Of a stretch of 64,000 bases of DNA, positions 1 through 12,934 are shown one piece after another. A program made the translations under genes and the position numbers. The notes beneath the pieces were generated by a model. The model saw only the letters and a program-made list of their open reading frames with translations. It was not told the origin of the DNA and did no database searches. Source of the DNA: Diphasiastrum complanatum. Its lineage: Eukaryota > Streptophyta > Lycopodiopsida > Lycopodiales > Lycopodiaceae. Position 1 is the stretch's first letter; each line of letters opens with the position of its first letter. The stretch spans positions 5,277,053 through 5,341,052 of the forward strand of contig CM055109.1 in assembly GCA_029204225.1 (NCBI GenBank), given 5' to 3'.

Positions 1-1500
1 TCAATAATGAATTCATTCTGATCTTTCACATTGCATAATTGGAAGATGTTAATCTCTCACTGTGCTCCAAGAAATGTGAACCAAATGAAGACATCTTTTC
101 TATGAGAAATTCTAGTAATGGCAAAGATGGAGTTGAAAGATGTTGCTTGCTATCTCAACCTAGGATCTGACACTGATGATGTTGATCCAACCTATGAAAT
201 CTAGCAACAGATTGTGAGAACAAACTCTCAACATAGAAAATTAATCTATCTTGAATTTGGATCTTGCTTCAATCAAAAAAATGAAGCACATGCAAATAAG
301 AAGTCTATCTCTCCCACGAATTTCAAAGAACTGAAAAACTCTCTAGGAACTTACTTTCAACTCAGATACAATAATTTGTGTGAAAATGAAAAGTCTAAGA
401 CCTCAGATTGCTCACTTCTATCCAATTCCACTTGATTGACAGTGAAAATTGATGAAAATGGTAAAAAGAACTGATGTGTGCTCACTTTGACATATCCCAC
501 GAGTTGAGTACTCTCTCAAACTCTCTGATTGCCTAAAACTCTACTAAAAACAAATCAAATTAATTTAGAAACTCGAGAAACACATTCTACTCTTCAATAC
601 CTATGCAACAAGCTATAGAACATCAAAGCTGGATCAATCCTTGAGAAGTAGCACTCAATTAATGAGGGCTGATTTCACACGTGTGAGCTCTCTGTCCGTA
701 CAGGGCTCTACTAGAGCAAATCAGGCTCGTTTTGATGTACTTATGATCCACTAATAGCTTGTCTCTTAGCGAGTTTGAATCTCTCTCCCAAATCTGAGTT
801 CCTGCAAGCAAAAGCATTGTTGTTCTGATGTATACACCCTCACCTCTGAAGTTTTTAGCACGTGTGAGCTTCACCACACACCCTACAGGATCTTACTGAG
901 GCGTTGTGATTGCACAAGATTGATCAATGAACAGTATACTTGAAAAATCTAAAACAAGAACACAATGGCATACATCTAACTGAAAAAACTTACTTCTCAC
1001 TATGAGGAATGAATGTCAGAATTAATTCTAAGTGCTCATTATGGAAAAAACAGTCTGCTCTTGGGTAGAGAGAGAAAATCAATGAAAGAGAACTCGGGTA
1101 GAGAGAGAATGAGTCCAGATTACCAAAATCTCATTATTCACGACATGGCAAAACATGCCAAGATTTCCCTACATGAGAGAGACTCGAATTCCTATAGTGG
1201 AGTTGCATGGAAAGTCCACTTAACTGAGTTAACTCACCTGACATGTGTAGATCACAGAAACCACTGTGCATGTTGCATGCATTGATTGCATGTGGCTTGC
1301 ATGCATACAGAAAGACATTGCATGCTATCTAAACTTTTGCATGTAATCAAAATTGAATCTACCTAACTCAAACTCGACCTATTCTAGAAGGTTATGTGCT
1401 CAATTCACATACCTTTTATGTACAACATGAATTACAATGGAAATAACCATGGACATGGCCCCAAACTCGAGATAGAAAAATAATATTTTAATAATCTTTA
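1..1500. other. Gene-poor flank with LTR-like traces
   Basis: I see no convincing gene here. Short open frames exist but none shows a recognisable domain. The stretch carries two CACGTGTG-type palindromes (near 674 and 858) of the kind found inside the copia LTR at 19.2-19.9 kb, so it may be an old LTR remnant. Around 1260-1330 there is a cluster of GCATGC/TTGCATG words. Confidence 0.4.
674..869. repeat. Pair of CACGTGTG palindromes
   Basis: TTCACACGTGTGAG lies at about 674-687 and GCACGTGTGAGC at 858-869, roughly 183 bases apart. The same paired arrangement recurs near 19360/19585 and 34024/34242. The core CACGTG is the plant G-box bound by bHLH/bZIP factors; a regulatory role is inference. 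Confidence 0.45.
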
Positions 1501-2574
1501 CACAGATTGGGCTAAAAAGTTTCATGTATATGTAGACATATCATCATTTGCAATAGGTGTAGTGCAGAAAGATGACCAAAATATAGATTACCCAATGTAT
1601 TATGTGGGTAGACAACTTGCAGCACATTCAAAAATCTGATGCATGTCAAAGGATGGAAAAACCCAATTTCGCGACACATTGGCCGCTTACTCCAATTATT
1701 CCCTTAGCACCTTTTGAGAAGTGGGGGATAGATTATGTAGGGCCTATCAAACCGATCATGCGTAAAACTCATCGACATTACATTCTTGTTGCTATGGACT
1801 ATGCTACCAAGATGGTAGAAGTCAAAGCCACAATTAAAAACGATGCTAAGACTGTAGCAAAGTTTTTATTCCAAAACATTGTCACACGTTATTGATGTCC
1901 CTTAGAACTCATTAGCGATAGGGGGGACCCATTTTCTTAATCAGACCATTGAGGCTATGTTGTCATACTTCTCCATTACACATCGTCAAACCACTCCATA
2001 TAATCCAAAATCGAATGGGCTTACGGAACGGGCAAACAGAATTTTGTGTAGAATTTTGAATAGTAACGAAAATGCATTCTTCTGATTGGGATCAGAAATT
2101 ACCATCTGTGTTATGGGCATATAGAACTGCTGAAACGTTCACAACTAGGCAGACTCCATACTATCTTGTGTATGGAATGCATCCATATTACCAATAGAAT
2201 TCGAAGTTCCGACATTTCGCATTAGTAATGAAGAGCGAATGGATGAACATGATAGTCTCCGGGAGCGAATGATAGCTTTGACGCAACTGAAAAAGGATCG
2301 TCGTCTTTCATTAATCGAGACTGAACGAGTTCAGAATAAAATAAAATAAATTTTCGATCAATCTATTAAAAAACTAAAAATTAAACGAGGGGACTACGTG
2401 CTTCTGTATGATAACATACACATGTTGTTTCCTGGGAAATTACATACCAGATGGATGGGACCTTACAAGGTCATAGAAGTTTTTAACAATGGATCACTTC
2501 AGTTAGCCGATCTTAAAGCACATATACTTGATACTCGAGTAAATGGCTCAAGGGTGAAGCGCTACGATGATTAA
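1501..2574 (+). pseudogene. Ty3/gypsy pol remnant (RNase H to integrase C-terminus)
   Basis: This is the 3' part of a gypsy polyprotein of the non-chromovirus (Athila/Tat-like) type. About 1501-1615 encodes an RNase H-like strand (motif YVDISSFAIG). It then jumps, apparently by deletion, to the end of the integrase zinc-binding region (CQRM) and the integrase core (KWGIDYVGP). The three acidic catalytic positions are still recognisable: the Asp of GIDY, the Asp of ISDRG near 1918, and the Glu of LTERAN near 2026. They now lie in different frames and are separated by a stop near 1893 and by frameshifts. The reading ends near 2574 with the C-terminal GPYKVIEVF and VKRYDD segments and a stop. 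The minus-strand integrase at 32.5-33.8 kb belongs to the same broad family. It is inactive. No LTR could be assigned with confidence. Confidence 0.85.
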
Positions 2575-2689
2575 TTTCCGATGAATATGGCAAGTTCAGA
2601 AATTTGTGAAATTTTCAATAATATTCACATTTTATCCAGTTTGAAAAAACTGTCACCTTTGGTCCAATAATCTCCACCGAAGTTAGTGA

Positions 2690-3480
2690 AATTTGCGACA
2701 CTTGCACCTTCGCATTTTTCGCCCATATGTTGTAACAAAAATTGCGACACTATTCACATTTCATCCAACCGACATATTTTTGTCAATCCTTCACCTTCGC
2801 AAAATGTGCAAAAAAGGCGACACCTTTGCTACATTTGTATTTTTTTTCGCTGTATTTTTTGCGAAAATGCCGACACCTTTGCTTCATCATTGTCACTATA
2901 TTCCTTGCGAAAAACCCAACACCATTTTGGAATATGTTATTTTAAGTAAATCCACCATTTTTGGGAACACGGAAATTGCGACACACCAACCTTCGCATTT
3001 TTCGGGATTTACCTTCGTTCCAACTTTTACCTTTGGAAAATTTGCAAAAATAATATTTCACTAGTATGTTGCATATCATTTTGTTACGTTCCTTTGTTTC
3101 TATCATGTTTCCATGTTGACACCATATTGGAAATATGCGAAAAGTCCGACACCTTCGTATTTTTCGCCCATACATTTTAACAAAAAAAAAAACGACATTC
3201 TTCGCTGCCAATATCATATACATTGTTTCATAGATTGTGTATATTATTTATTTTCGCAAATTCAATACTCATAGATACTGAGCTGAACTTTTGCGAACTG
3301 AGCGAAGCATTTGTGTATTTTGTTTATTTTTCATTTATTTATTTATTTTTGTTTTTTTAGACTAGATACTTTATTGTTGAGTTTGTAACTTCAAAAGAAA
3401 TGACACGTTGTCATTAAATATTTTTCTAATCCGCCGATATATCATCAATATACCAAAAATCTCAGACACTTCTATTTTTT
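2690..3480. repeat. Degenerate GCGACACC / TTCGC array
   Basis: Downstream of the gypsy remnant, words of the form GCGACACCTTCGC or CCGACACCTTTGC recur near 2693, 2740, 2817, 2870, 2979, 3150, 3190 and, more weakly, 3464. They alternate with TTTTTCGCC or GCGAAAA words. The best pair is 2693-2745 against 3148-3195, which share a run containing TTTTTCGCCCATA and TAACAAAAA. No constant period is seen. It may be the 3' untranslated part or LTR of the gypsy copy. Open frames across it are phenylalanine-rich artefacts. Confidence 0.55.
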
Positions 3481-3695
3481 TTCGCCACCTCTTTTCCATC
3501 ACTCTTGCTTTCTGATTTCATGAATTTTTACGATCAAGCTCTGTACCACCATCGCTAGTTTACCACTACTATCGTCATGGCGATTGTGTTCAAAACACAC
3601 CCAAAACTGGTTTTACAACCATTAGCCATATGAGCACGAATTGAAGGACTCCTTCAATTCGATCCATCAGTAATTCTTACAGATGTATGCCATGA

Positions 3696-4361
3696 GTTGA
3701 TCCAAAATTTGAGCGAGACAGAGGAGGGACATATTCCACCATTGTCCAAAATCAAGAGATCATTATTACAAAAGGATCTTATTGTCGTGCCTTAGGCTTG
3801 CCTATGGATGGCAGTATGCTTGTCACTAAGCCCGACTTCATCATTGAAAGCGGAGCTTTTCAGGAAGAAGCTTATCTAGAGAAAAGGGGATATAAGCTTT
3901 CTTATATCAGAGTCCTCAATCTCAAGAGCTTTGTGCGGTTCGCTCTTGCCTCTATATTCTTATCGGAGCAAGAGTACACTATTTCTAATACGAATATGGA
4001 ATACCTGCTGAGAGCCTTGAACGGAGAACCCATTGCCTTCAGACAGATTGCTTTTAAGCAATTCTCTAAATTAGTAAGGAGTAATCAGTTTTCCAGGCTT
4101 GGATTGCAGTTTAGTATTCTATGTATGCATGTCGGTGTTTTGTCTGTGCAGGAAGATATTAGAATTGCACCGGTGCTGCCAGAATTAGCCCCTTCAATTG
4201 AGGTTGATTCACAAATGAGAGCATCAAAGGCAACCACCACAGAGATTGCATCATCATCAAGCCAAATCTCAAAAGACGAAAATCTTGAAAGCCGACACTA
4301 TGAGCCATTTTGGAGTAGTTATGTAGACTATATAAAAATACGAAGAAATCTGCAAGTCTGA
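3696..4361 (+). CDS. Unassigned 221-codon open frame
   Basis: The frame is open without interruption from the codon after a stop at 3693 to the TGA at 4359-4361. The first ATG is at 3798, giving 187 residues, but similar-looking coding sequence extends 34 codons upstream, so the true N-terminus may be lost or elsewhere. The product is of mixed composition with no signal peptide or membrane segment. It has a middle section with motif SFVRFALASIFLSEQEY and a serine/threonine-rich C-terminus (ATTTEIASSSSQISKD). I do not recognise the family. It lies 1.1 kb downstream of, and on the same strand as, a gypsy integrase remnant, so it could be an extra retroelement ORF, as Athila-type elements have downstream of pol. 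A captured host fragment or a chance ORF remain possible. Confidence 0.4.
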   Translation, partial: VDPKFERDRGGTYSTIVQNQEIIITKGSYCRALGLPMDGSMLVTKPDFIIESGAFQEEAYLEKRGYKLSYIRVLNLKSFVRFALASIFLSEQEYTISNTNMEYLLRALNGEPIAFRQIAFKQFSKLVRSNQFSRLGLQFSILCMHVGVLSVQEDIRIAPVLPELAPSIEVDSQMRASKATTTEIASSSSQISKDENLESRHYEPFWSSYVDYIKIRRNLQV

Positions 4362-5138
4362 ATAAAAATTGGATGAAGATTAAAATGTCAATTAGTCGAT
4401 TAGTAGGAAAATAATCCAACACCGAAAAGTATTACTTTGACTTTAGGTGGATAGTATGACAGGTGTATCCAAGATGAGACAACAAGATTAGTGACATCAT
4501 TTATGATGAAGTGGCTTTAGTACTAGGAGTCTACCACTACATTCTCTCTATGCTTGTAGAAAGTAGATGCTAGAACTTGTTGAGCTTCATGAGAGGAGTT
4601 GAATTGGTACAAAAAGAAGTCATGCTTAAAAACTTACACCACTCTCCTAGTGAACTAAATTCCAACTATTTGGTCACAAAAGCTTTGAGAAAACCATTAA
4701 TTCAAGATATGAGTTTTATAAAGCAGAGTATTATTGTGGTGTCACATAAATTTTTCTGAAAGCTCCATTTTCAAATTTCATTTGACTAATTGAAAAAAAA
4801 GAGCCTTTCATAATTTTAGTATTTATCACCATTGTTGTCTTCCAAGTTGTTTATAGAAGGACTCTAACTATGTTTCTAGTATAATGGGGGTTTTAAGTTT
4901 CACCTGAGTTTAGACTAGAGTTTGTATTGTCTCAATCTTCTACCCTAAATGCAAAAGTGTTAGAAATTGATCTCTAGTTGATCATTCTAGCTAAATATGT
5001 TCTCTCTACTTTTTCAATCCAATGCAATATTTTTTGGCAAAGCGATAGTCACCATTCACATTATCTTTTACAATCGTTGACAATGTGAAATTTATGTGAC
5101 TCCTATGTTCTTTGTTCTAAGCTCTATGTTTTTTATTC

Positions 5139-5142
<4 letters not shown>
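4362..5142. other. AT-rich sequence without a recognised gene
   Basis: Only a 60-codon open frame (4577-4759, +) of no recognisable family. I see no RNA gene, LTR boundary or tandem repeat here. Confidence 0.4.

Positions 5143-5217
<75 letters not shown>
5143..5217. repeat. CT/GA microsatellite
   Basis: An uninterrupted dinucleotide run of about 37 CT units on the plus strand. The Ser-Leu repeat frame that crosses it is an artefact of the repeat. Confidence 0.98.
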
Positions 5218-5219
<2 letters not shown>

Positions 5220-5599
5220 GGACTCTTCTTTATCTTAAGTTACCACCCCTGGTCAAGTCACAAACAAACATATGCAATTTGATGGCCCTAACCTTTGTTG
5301 CCAACCCAACCATGTATTACACTTTTCAAAAAGTAATTTCCCACCAATTTTAGCTGAAAGGGATCTTCCACGATACTTCCTACGGAACTACTATATATAA
5401 CCTGTTCTCGAATGAGTTTTTTCTACTATACGGTGGAGAAAAGGTTGGGAGATATATTCATGATAGAGATTGTGCCCTACCTGGCTTGAAGTCATCTGTT
5501 TCTACTTTATGGTATGTGGTTCTGCTCATTTCATATCGTTGCTTTCATCTCTTTGCTACATATGAATGGTATCCATTTTTTTTAGTGATATATGTGATG

Positions 5600-5935
5600 T
5601 TGTGGATCCGCTATCCAGCAATGGATCAGTGAGGGTTCACACGTATGTTTGCATGGCTTTTCTCATCATAAATACTCTTCGCTGTCAAAGCGATGGACCA
5701 GCGATGAAGCATGCTCAATATTGTATGAATCTTTTTTGTTTGTTGTCCAGCAATGGACCTGCAATGGACTCTCTTAAGCTATGTACTTGAAAAATGGATA
5801 TGTATGGTATGTTGTCCAGCGATGGGATGAACCAATGCTTCTTTCCACATACTTTTTTAAGCATGATAACTATAGGCATGCATTATGTGTTGAGACAAAA
5901 GCTGGCTTTGGTCAGGATGACCAGCGATGAAGCAT
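5600..5935. repeat. Dispersed CCAGCRATGGA motif cluster
   Basis: The word (T)CCAGCRATGGA or its near neighbour ACCAGCGATGAAGC occurs near 5611, 5690, 5747, 5816 and 5920. Two copies are preceded by TTGTCCAGC and two are followed by GAAGCATG/GAAGCATT. Spacing is irregular (57-104 bases). The intervening sequence is not obviously related, so this is a motif cluster rather than a clean tandem repeat. Confidence 0.6.
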
Positions 5936-7719
<1,784 letters not shown>

Positions 7720-7862
7720 CCCTTACATTTGAGATACTTGTCAACTCATTATAAAGAGAGACAATTTTTTTTTTTTGTTTCCAATGTTGGTGCTAAGTTC
7801 TTGAGGCAGTAGTTGTAGGTTTGATAACATTTCTCCTAACTATTTAAATCCAGTAGGTTGAG

Positions 7863-8159
7863 TCATTCTTCAATGAATCTCTTTTCAAAACAAATCTTTG
7901 GTGTTGCAATAGCTCTATCTTTGCATGCATTCATATACAATTCTGAAACATCTTCATCACTTAGACTACATTTAGAGCCATTGTTTCTTGGCAATAACTA
8001 ATAGATTATAGTTTGTTCTTCTTCTTGTTCTTCTTGAAAGTGACCATCTTGTGATAGCATAAATATACTTTCATGGTCATAATCTCTAACTAAATGTTCA
8101 AATGTAGGACAATTTGGCATACTTTTTATCTTCAATTTATGTAGCATACCCAAATCAAT
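7863..8159 (-). pseudogene. Orphan coding-like segment with one internal stop
   Basis: Reading the minus strand from about 8159 to a stop at 7863-7865 gives about 98 codons interrupted by a single TAG, a far longer near-open frame than the local AT content would favour. Visible features are an N-terminal segment with FEHLVRDYDHESIFML, an acidic glutamine-rich run (EEQEEEQ) just before the stop, and a C-terminal stretch (SLSDEDVSELYMNACKD). I do not recognise the family. It could be a decayed host exon or a fragment of a transposon gene. The internal TAG could derive from CAG by one transition. Confidence 0.35.
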
Positions 8160-10456
8160 ATTTGTATTTTACAAAACTTGAAAAAAACTTTTTGACGTAT
8201 TAATTTTGGATGATAGTTCCAATGCATACAACTTGTATACTCAAAAAAATTGATTTGGCGTCATTTTAGTATAAATGAGCTAGTTGCTTTTTTCCTTCTA
8301 AAAAAACAATTTGAATCTATTATTTGGCAATGTATTCAAGGGATTGTAAAACATGCATGTTCTTGCACGAGATAGAAATATCAGCAAAGAAATCAAAACA
8401 TTATGAGAGTGGCATTTTATATCTAGCAAAAAAAAATTCAATACAATTAGTTGCATATATATAATATTAAAATGCTCAAAAATATACCTTTTCATTCAAC
8501 TCATCTATAGTATTTTGATTCAAGATATCTTTTGCATCCCTCTCTGCAAAGTAGTAACTTTCTTAGCACTTTTGTCACGAAAAGGTTTTTGAGCCACAAG
8601 ATTGTTAATCTTTACAATACAAGTAACTGTTCAGATTATGAACTATCCTTGTGCTCATGCTTAAGACGGTAGGTCTAGGCCAAATAGGACATTTTTCATC
8701 ATGTTACAACTGACTTTTGTCTTTGAATTTTAGTGCCCAAAAACATAGAATAGAATACATATTCAAGGTCTTAATATAAGATAATTGAAGTTGATAATAT
8801 TTTGTTGTTATGAAAAAATCTGAGTTTCTTTTCTTTTTATTCTAAAACACAATACTAATATCTTCAACCACAAATGTACGTGCTTATTGAATCATAATCT
8901 GGTTTGAACAAATCATTAACTATGTCAATACTGTAAAGTTTTAATCTCTTATATATGCACTATAAACTAATTTCAATCATTAGATACATGTAAAGTTATT
9001 AGAATTTACCAAAATTAAAAGTGTCATCCTTTCGCAATTTTGAGAAAAGATATGAAACTATTCTTTAATGATTATTTATTATTTGTATTAGAAATATACT
9101 AACCATGCTGAGCTTTATAATTATGGTTTTAATTCATGCCTTCCTTCAAATTACTAATATACAAGCATAATTTTCATTACCTCTCCCAAGGATAAAAAAC
9201 TAATATGTTGAACCCTTAGGACCCAAGGAATCGGATGGTGGACAAATCTACCCAACCAAACCTAGATTGAATGGATCTAGCCCCCAAGCTATGGACAACC
9301 AATACTCCATAGGAAAGAGATGTCATTCTGGCAACATACCCCTACCATCATCCATACAACATACACTAGTGAGAGCCCTATGGGTATACTTTTACTCTCC
9401 AAGGCCCATGTAGTGCTAGTAGTGCACTATGATACCTCATTGGACATGTCAGTAGCCTAACTGAGCCATGTGAGCTACCAATCCTATGTGAAAACTTGCA
9501 ACTGTATTTGAGATAGGTCTCAAATATTTCACAAAACAAGATAAACAAGATCAATTTCTCAAAAAAACTGAACTGAGAAGTATAGAAAAGATTTGATTCT
9601 ACTTTTGGCACGTGTTAGATGCTTCAAAAGAAAACACTATTGATTCAAAGAAGACTCAAACTATTCAATAGCTCCAAACTATGTCTTGATCTCAAGTTTC
9701 TTGTGTTGATAACTCAAAACAATGGATTGTGAATCAAGCTAAATTGAATCAAATAACAAAAGTGGTCACTCGAATTTTGGACCTCTCCCTACCCTCTTTA
9801 AGAGCTTATAACTCTTGATAGACACATCAGATTGATTTGAGATCAATTGCAATGGAAGTACTCCTTATAAGCTTTCCATCAAGCTATAACATCAATATCT
9901 TTGGACCAATAATAAAGGAAATAAAGAGGTCTGAAAAACACTGATTTTCACACGTGCGGAATTCCAGAATTCCGTACAATGTCAATTTTGATCTGAAAAT
10001 CTTGATTCTATCCTCCTTGATCCAAACACTTTTCAAGAAAAGTGATAAACAGCTCTTTTTGGTGAATCATGAGCTATCAAGCTTATCACAACTAAGATGG
10101 TTTCATCCTACTGCCTTGATATGTTTGATTCATCAACTACAAAAAATTGACTATGGATCTTCTTTTACTAAGAAAATTAATAAAACACAATGAAACTGAC
10201 TTGATTGACTATTGTTAGATGCTAGGTGACCCCCAGAGGCTCAACATTGCCAGGAGTCATTTGATAAGAGAATATTTTTTGAAGGGTAGTAATCCATATT
10301 GATGGTTTGTAAAGTGTACAAAACAAGAAGTTGTTGATTGTATAGACTGTCAGCTGCACGTTGGTGCGATATTGGTGCGTCTATAGAGAGATGTTGCCTA
10401 GAGATTGCTTTCTATTGGACTAAACCAAATTACCCCACTACATCAGTGAGGTTACC
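8160..10456. other. Gene-poor AT-rich stretch
   Basis: No gene recognised. The segment 9380-10260 resembles worn copia LTR or leader sequence: it has a CACACGTGCGG word near 9950 and the short palindrome CGGAATTCCAGAATTCCG at 9957-9974. I could not delimit an element. Confidence 0.35.
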
Positions 10457-10768
10457 ATGTTGTCGATAGACAAGGTGGTTAGCATCGCGCAAATGCTGAT
10501 CCCATCATTGGGGTGTCAGGGGGCAATGCACTTAGCCGACTCACTCTCCATTATCCTTACATGCTGAAAACTAATAGGATGGAAATTTGAGCGTGTCATA
10601 TACATCCCTATTAGATCTGATAAAGAACTTGTGTCTCAAGAAGATACAATTCCTAGTCGGACTATGGAAACTCTGCAATACCAATTACTTGAAAGGAACT
10701 GCCAGAGGCATGATGTTTGTGGTCCAATGATTAAGATGGTTTTCATCCAAAAAATAGGTCTAGATTAA
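10457..10768 (+). pseudogene. Coding-like frame with one stop, unassigned
   Basis: From an ATG at 10457 to a TAA at 10766-10768 there are 104 codons with one internal TGA (in the words ILTC-stop-KLIGWKFE). The residue mix looks protein-like (for example SIDKVVSIAQMLIPSLG and TMETLQYQLLERNCQRHD). I do not recognise the family. It may belong with the acidic segment at 11049-11312, which is in another frame, as one decayed gene. The gypsy gag remnant downstream is on the opposite strand. Confidence 0.3.
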
Positions 10769-11048
10769 ATAGATGGAAGATTATATCTATCAAGACTAAA
10801 TGTGTCATTACTATAAAAAAAAATAGTAACGAAACCAACCTAGTCTGATATGACCATCTTTGGTCAACCTCTACTATCATGGGGCATTTTTACTTACTAA
10901 TTGTATAGTCTCTCTCTTGGCTATGGAAAGTATAGTAACTACTGATGGGCCCACCCAATGAAAAACTACACCCTATTAATTTGACATCATAAAAAATCAG
11001 AGACAGGGATCTTATACTAGTTGGTATTGGACCACATGTGATGCTAAC

Positions 11049-11312
11049 ATGCCTCCTTTAGAATTAGTAAATAAAGAGACTCTCCATGAGCCTGATAGGC
11101 CAATAGATGTATCGGAGATAATGATAGAATAAGAAATTACTAAAACCATAGATGTGTTTTTAGAGACCTTCGATCAAAAGGAGATTGAAAGAGAAGACCC
11201 TATTTGAGGAGAGCTAGATATGGAGGAAGCTGATTCTGAAGAAAAACACATCATAATACAAGGACCCTTGATTGAGTCACAACTGGGGTCACAACTAACT
11301 GAGGAACCATGA
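11049..11312 (+). pseudogene. Acidic coding-like frame with internal stops
   Basis: From an ATG at 11049 to a TGA at 11310-11312 there are 88 codons with two internal stops. The product would be strongly acidic (segments LHEPDRPIDVSEIM, DVFLETFDQKEIERED and ELDMEEADSEEKH). No domain is recognised. It may be the C-terminal continuation of the frame at 10457-10768 after frameshift decay. Confidence 0.3.
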
Positions 11313-11550
11313 GTGGATTCTTCATACTTAAAAACTAAATCTTGCCATAGAGCTATCATTGCAAGACACTAGCCTAGTCAGTAAAACATAGGCATATTGA
11401 TGAGAATTGTTTGGAGACAATTACAAGTAGGTTATAAGATATCTCAATAAGAACTACTTATTGACCTAGGGAGGATTAGAATAAGATTATACTTGGTGTT
11501 TTATAACTGGGGCTCACACCTGAGCATTCAAATATTTCTAAAGGTACAAC

Positions 11551-12189
11551 TTACCAATCAATAAACATAGTGGACTTTCCTAAAAATACACTTTTGTAAA
11601 TGGACTTGAGAATGTCCAAAAATAGTTGTACGCATTCATCTTTTGCCATCTTGATGTTACTCAATTTGACAAAAGGGCTTTCGATCAAGCGAAAGGGCTT
11701 AAAACGCTTGACAAATGACTCTTTTAAAATTGACCAGTCTGTCTTTTCGTCACGATCAAGGTTGAAAAACCAATCACGTGCTTTAGCGATCATGGTCATA
11801 AAAAACAGTTGGACCATAGCATCGGAAGATGTTTCGCCATACACATCACATGCATTCTCAAAGATTTGCAAAAATCTTTGAGGGTCCGAATTACAGTCAA
11901 ACTTTGGTAGATCTAGTTTTGGTGTACATCTCTCAAGATGAGCATTGTTGGTAGCAGAAGCATCATTAGGATTGGTTCTGACCTGGGAGGGTTCAGCACC
12001 ATAAAAATGGGCTCGTGCTTGTGAAGACTCGGCTCTATCAGGTTCTTGTCCGTCGAACAGGTTTGTGGATGGCTCTTGGAGTTTGGCCCTCATTCGGTAG
12101 AACCTATGACGTCTGATTTGTTCAGCGACAGGGGACCTGATCTCGTATGGATAATCGTCTGAAATTTCAGGGTCTTTTTGGTGGTCCAT
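11551..12189 (-). pseudogene. Ty3/gypsy Gag, truncated
   Basis: This is a 212-codon fragment of a gypsy Gag, the structural protein that forms the virus-like particle around the element RNA. It starts at ATG 12187-12189. After a charged, arginine-rich N-terminal region (RRHRFYRMRAKL), the retrotransposon Gag core is clear at roughly residues 92-170, with motifs LDLPKFDCNSDPQRFLQIFE, KARDWFFNLD and ILKESFVKRFKPF. The frame ends at residue 212 without a zinc knuckle, and no protease or RT follows in the expected direction, so it is a 5' fragment. It lies upside down relative to the copia element that begins near 12.9 kb. Confidence 0.85.
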
Positions 12190-12214
12190 TGGGTACTGTT
12201 GTGTCTTTGGATTT

Positions 12215-12750
12215 TTTTTTTTTTTTGCGGTCCCTATGGTTTACGGTTTACGATGGGGTGTGCTTTACCGTTTACGGTGGGAGGCGGTTGTTACAGATCA
12301 ATGTAGGTTACGGGTCAAGGGCGGAGGTTTTCTGAATGCGGTTTGTTGCGGTCAGTTTGCGGTGTATTGCAAGGGTGATGGTTTGAGAAGTGGGTGCGGT
12401 TTGGTTAAGGGCTAATGTGTTGTGATGGTGTTGTGTGTGCGGTGAATGCGATCTGGTGATGTTTTTTGCAGTTATAGACGGTGGAATGTGTTCTGCACAG
12501 TTCAATGGTGGAGGCGGTCGGTGTGCGTTTGGAATGCCATTCAAGGACGAATGCGGCTGGGGTGCGATTGAATGGCGGATGTGGTGAGTGTGTGGTCATA
12601 ATGGGGCAAGTGCGGACTATTGCGGTTGAATGTGGCCTGAGAATGATGTAGATATTGATGTGGCTCTGTTCAGTTTGTAGAAACTCAGATGTGTTGAAAG
12701 ATTTGGAGGTTGTTTGCAGGGATTTGAGCGTGGACAAGGTTGCGGTTCTT
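12215..12750. other. Strand-skewed TGCGGT-rich block
   Basis: After a 15-T tract the plus strand becomes rich in G and T and poor in C. TGCGG or GGCGG words recur about fourteen times (for example near 12227, 12283, 12338, 12349, 12358, 12396, 12437, 12513, 12550, 12612, 12622 and 12742). TTTACGGTTTACG words sit at the left edge. It immediately precedes the minus gypsy gag, so it may be that element's leader. Proline/threonine-rich minus-strand open frames here are composition artefacts. Confidence 0.5.
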
Positions 12751-12934
12751 CTTTATGTAGAATGCCTTGGAGTTCAAGTAGCAACGGTGTCAAATGTTTA
12801 CCAATCTCCTGCTCCAGAAGATCTGTTGGTTAACTTTATTCTTTTATTCTTTACTTCTTGTTTTAACGGCTGGGTATTCTGCCTGTCAGTAGAGACTGTG
12901 GGCACTTCTTGAGATTATCTTTCTTGTTTAAAGA

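Noticed and set aside
2686-3064. Phe/His-rich plus-strand ORFs
   Set aside because: Three overlapping frames are open together over a repetitive stretch, which points to composition rather than coding.
12308-12737. Pro/Thr/His-rich minus-strand proteins
   Set aside because: Two overlapping frames are both open because the block lacks certain bases; there is no domain.
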